From Nitratifractor sp. (lineage in GTDB: Bacteria; Campylobacterota; Campylobacteria; Campylobacterales; Sulfurovaceae): a stretch of 6,551 bases of DNA. The notes beneath the pieces were generated by a model that was given only the letters and a program-made list of their open reading frames with translations, was not told where the DNA came from and did no database searches. A program made the position numbers and the translations under genes. Shown piece by piece: positions 6,205 through 6,551 of this stretch; position 1 is the first letter of the stretch; the number at the start of each line of letters is the position of its first letter. The stretch lies in NCBI GenBank assembly GCA_015490055.1, contig WFYP01000032.1, forward strand, positions 1-6,551, given 5' to 3'.

Positions 6205-6256
6205 CTTTATATACCTCAAAAACTGATTTTTCATCACAGGAAGTATAGTTTAAAAT

Positions 6257-6551
6257 TTACTCTGAAGATACATCTATTGCAAATTCTTGTATAATAGTCC
6301 CACCATTTGATGAAAAACTAGATTCTTCTAAAGTTCCTTGTGGGTATTCCCAATAATTAACTTCTATTGTAATGCTGTTTTCGCAATTTTTATCATTACA
6401 ATCATTGCAAGATAATTCATATTCTCCACTATAATGAGTTCTAGCTCCCATTCCACTATCTCTACCTGGGTCTACATCTACAATTTCTATTTCAAAATTA
6501 TTTGCATCTATAACATGTTCACATTCACATTCATCACATACTACTATAAGT
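6257..6551 (-). CDS. Acidic zinc-ribbon-like protein of unknown function, C-terminal part (N terminus outside window)
   Basis: The frame is open from the window edge to TAA at 6259-6257, giving 97 visible residues. Two CxxC knuckles, CDEC near the visible start and CNDC, are separated by 39 residues, the layout of a zinc ribbon. Extra Cys residues follow each (CDECEC and CNDCNDKNC). Between and after them lie a conserved-looking RDSGMGARTHYSGEYELS and SITIEVNYWEYPQGTLEESS, which read as beta strands. The protein is rich in Asp and Glu and has no membrane segment. An ATG at 6451-6449 lies in frame, but it would cut off the first knuckle and has no well-spaced ribosome binding site. No ATG, GTG or TTG occurs in frame between it and the edge, so the true start is beyond 6551. 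I recall similar modules in phage-like or nuclease-associated hypothetical proteins but cannot assign a function. Its position just before the attC-like site suggests a cassette-borne gene. Confidence 0.7.
   Translation of the reverse strand, partial: LIVVCDECECEHVIDANNFEIEIVDVDPGRDSGMGARTHYSGEYELSCNDCNDKNCENSITIEVNYWEYPQGTLEESSFSSNGGTIIQEFAIDVSSE

Noticed and set aside
6141..6234. 31-codon minus-strand frame starting MKNQFLRYIK and ending inside the attC-like site
   Set aside because: No ribosome binding site precedes the ATG, the frame mostly runs through the palindrome, and its product has no recognisable feature.

Overview
The window is AT-rich, and all the genes I can support lie on the minus strand. 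The best fit is a Campylobacterota (former Epsilonproteobacteria) chromosome of the Sulfurimonas/Sulfurovum/Arcobacter type. The evidence is the Fis-type regulator with a degenerate AAA domain followed by a PAS-like protein, a pairing I remember from that phylum, together with AT-biased codons and a TGn-TAAAAT promoter. The placement rests on recognition, not on a search.

Read in the direction of transcription (right to left), the window opens at 6551-6257 with the C-terminal part of an acidic, zinc-ribbon-like protein of unknown function. About 50 nt after its stop, at 6204-6137, is an imperfect palindrome laid out like an integron attC recombination site. It has a GTTAGAC core, a matching AAC at the other end, ten unpaired bases on each side and an 11-bp stem starting with AGCC. 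Then come an extended -10 promoter (6011-6003) and the chromosomal gene nadE (5973-4084), a two-domain glutamine-dependent NAD+ synthetase. Two bases after nadE starts a small gene (4081-3827) for a helix-turn-helix plus coiled-coil protein.

A 363-bp intergenic stretch (3826-3464) holds a GGTGTAC/GTACGCC hairpin and, next to metE, an AAACAG/CTGTTT dyad that could be an operator. metE (3463-1193) encodes a full-length cobalamin-independent methionine synthase with all zinc ligands present. Between metE and the next gene are a perfect 9-bp-stem hairpin just after the metE stop and a pair of 12-bp direct repeats exactly 21 bp apart.

The left end carries two overlapping genes. A 240-aa NtrC-derived protein with worn ATPase motifs and a Fis-type helix-turn-helix (1020-298) is followed, with a 14-bp overlap, by a PAS-like sensor protein (from 311) that runs off the window.

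The genes look like ordinary core metabolism (methionine, NAD) plus a local regulatory pair. The most interesting point is the right edge. If the attC-like site is real, the window contains the end of a chromosomal integron cassette array abutting nadE, and the zinc-ribbon gene would be its last cassette. No integrase is visible here, so this is a testable proposal and not a conclusion.
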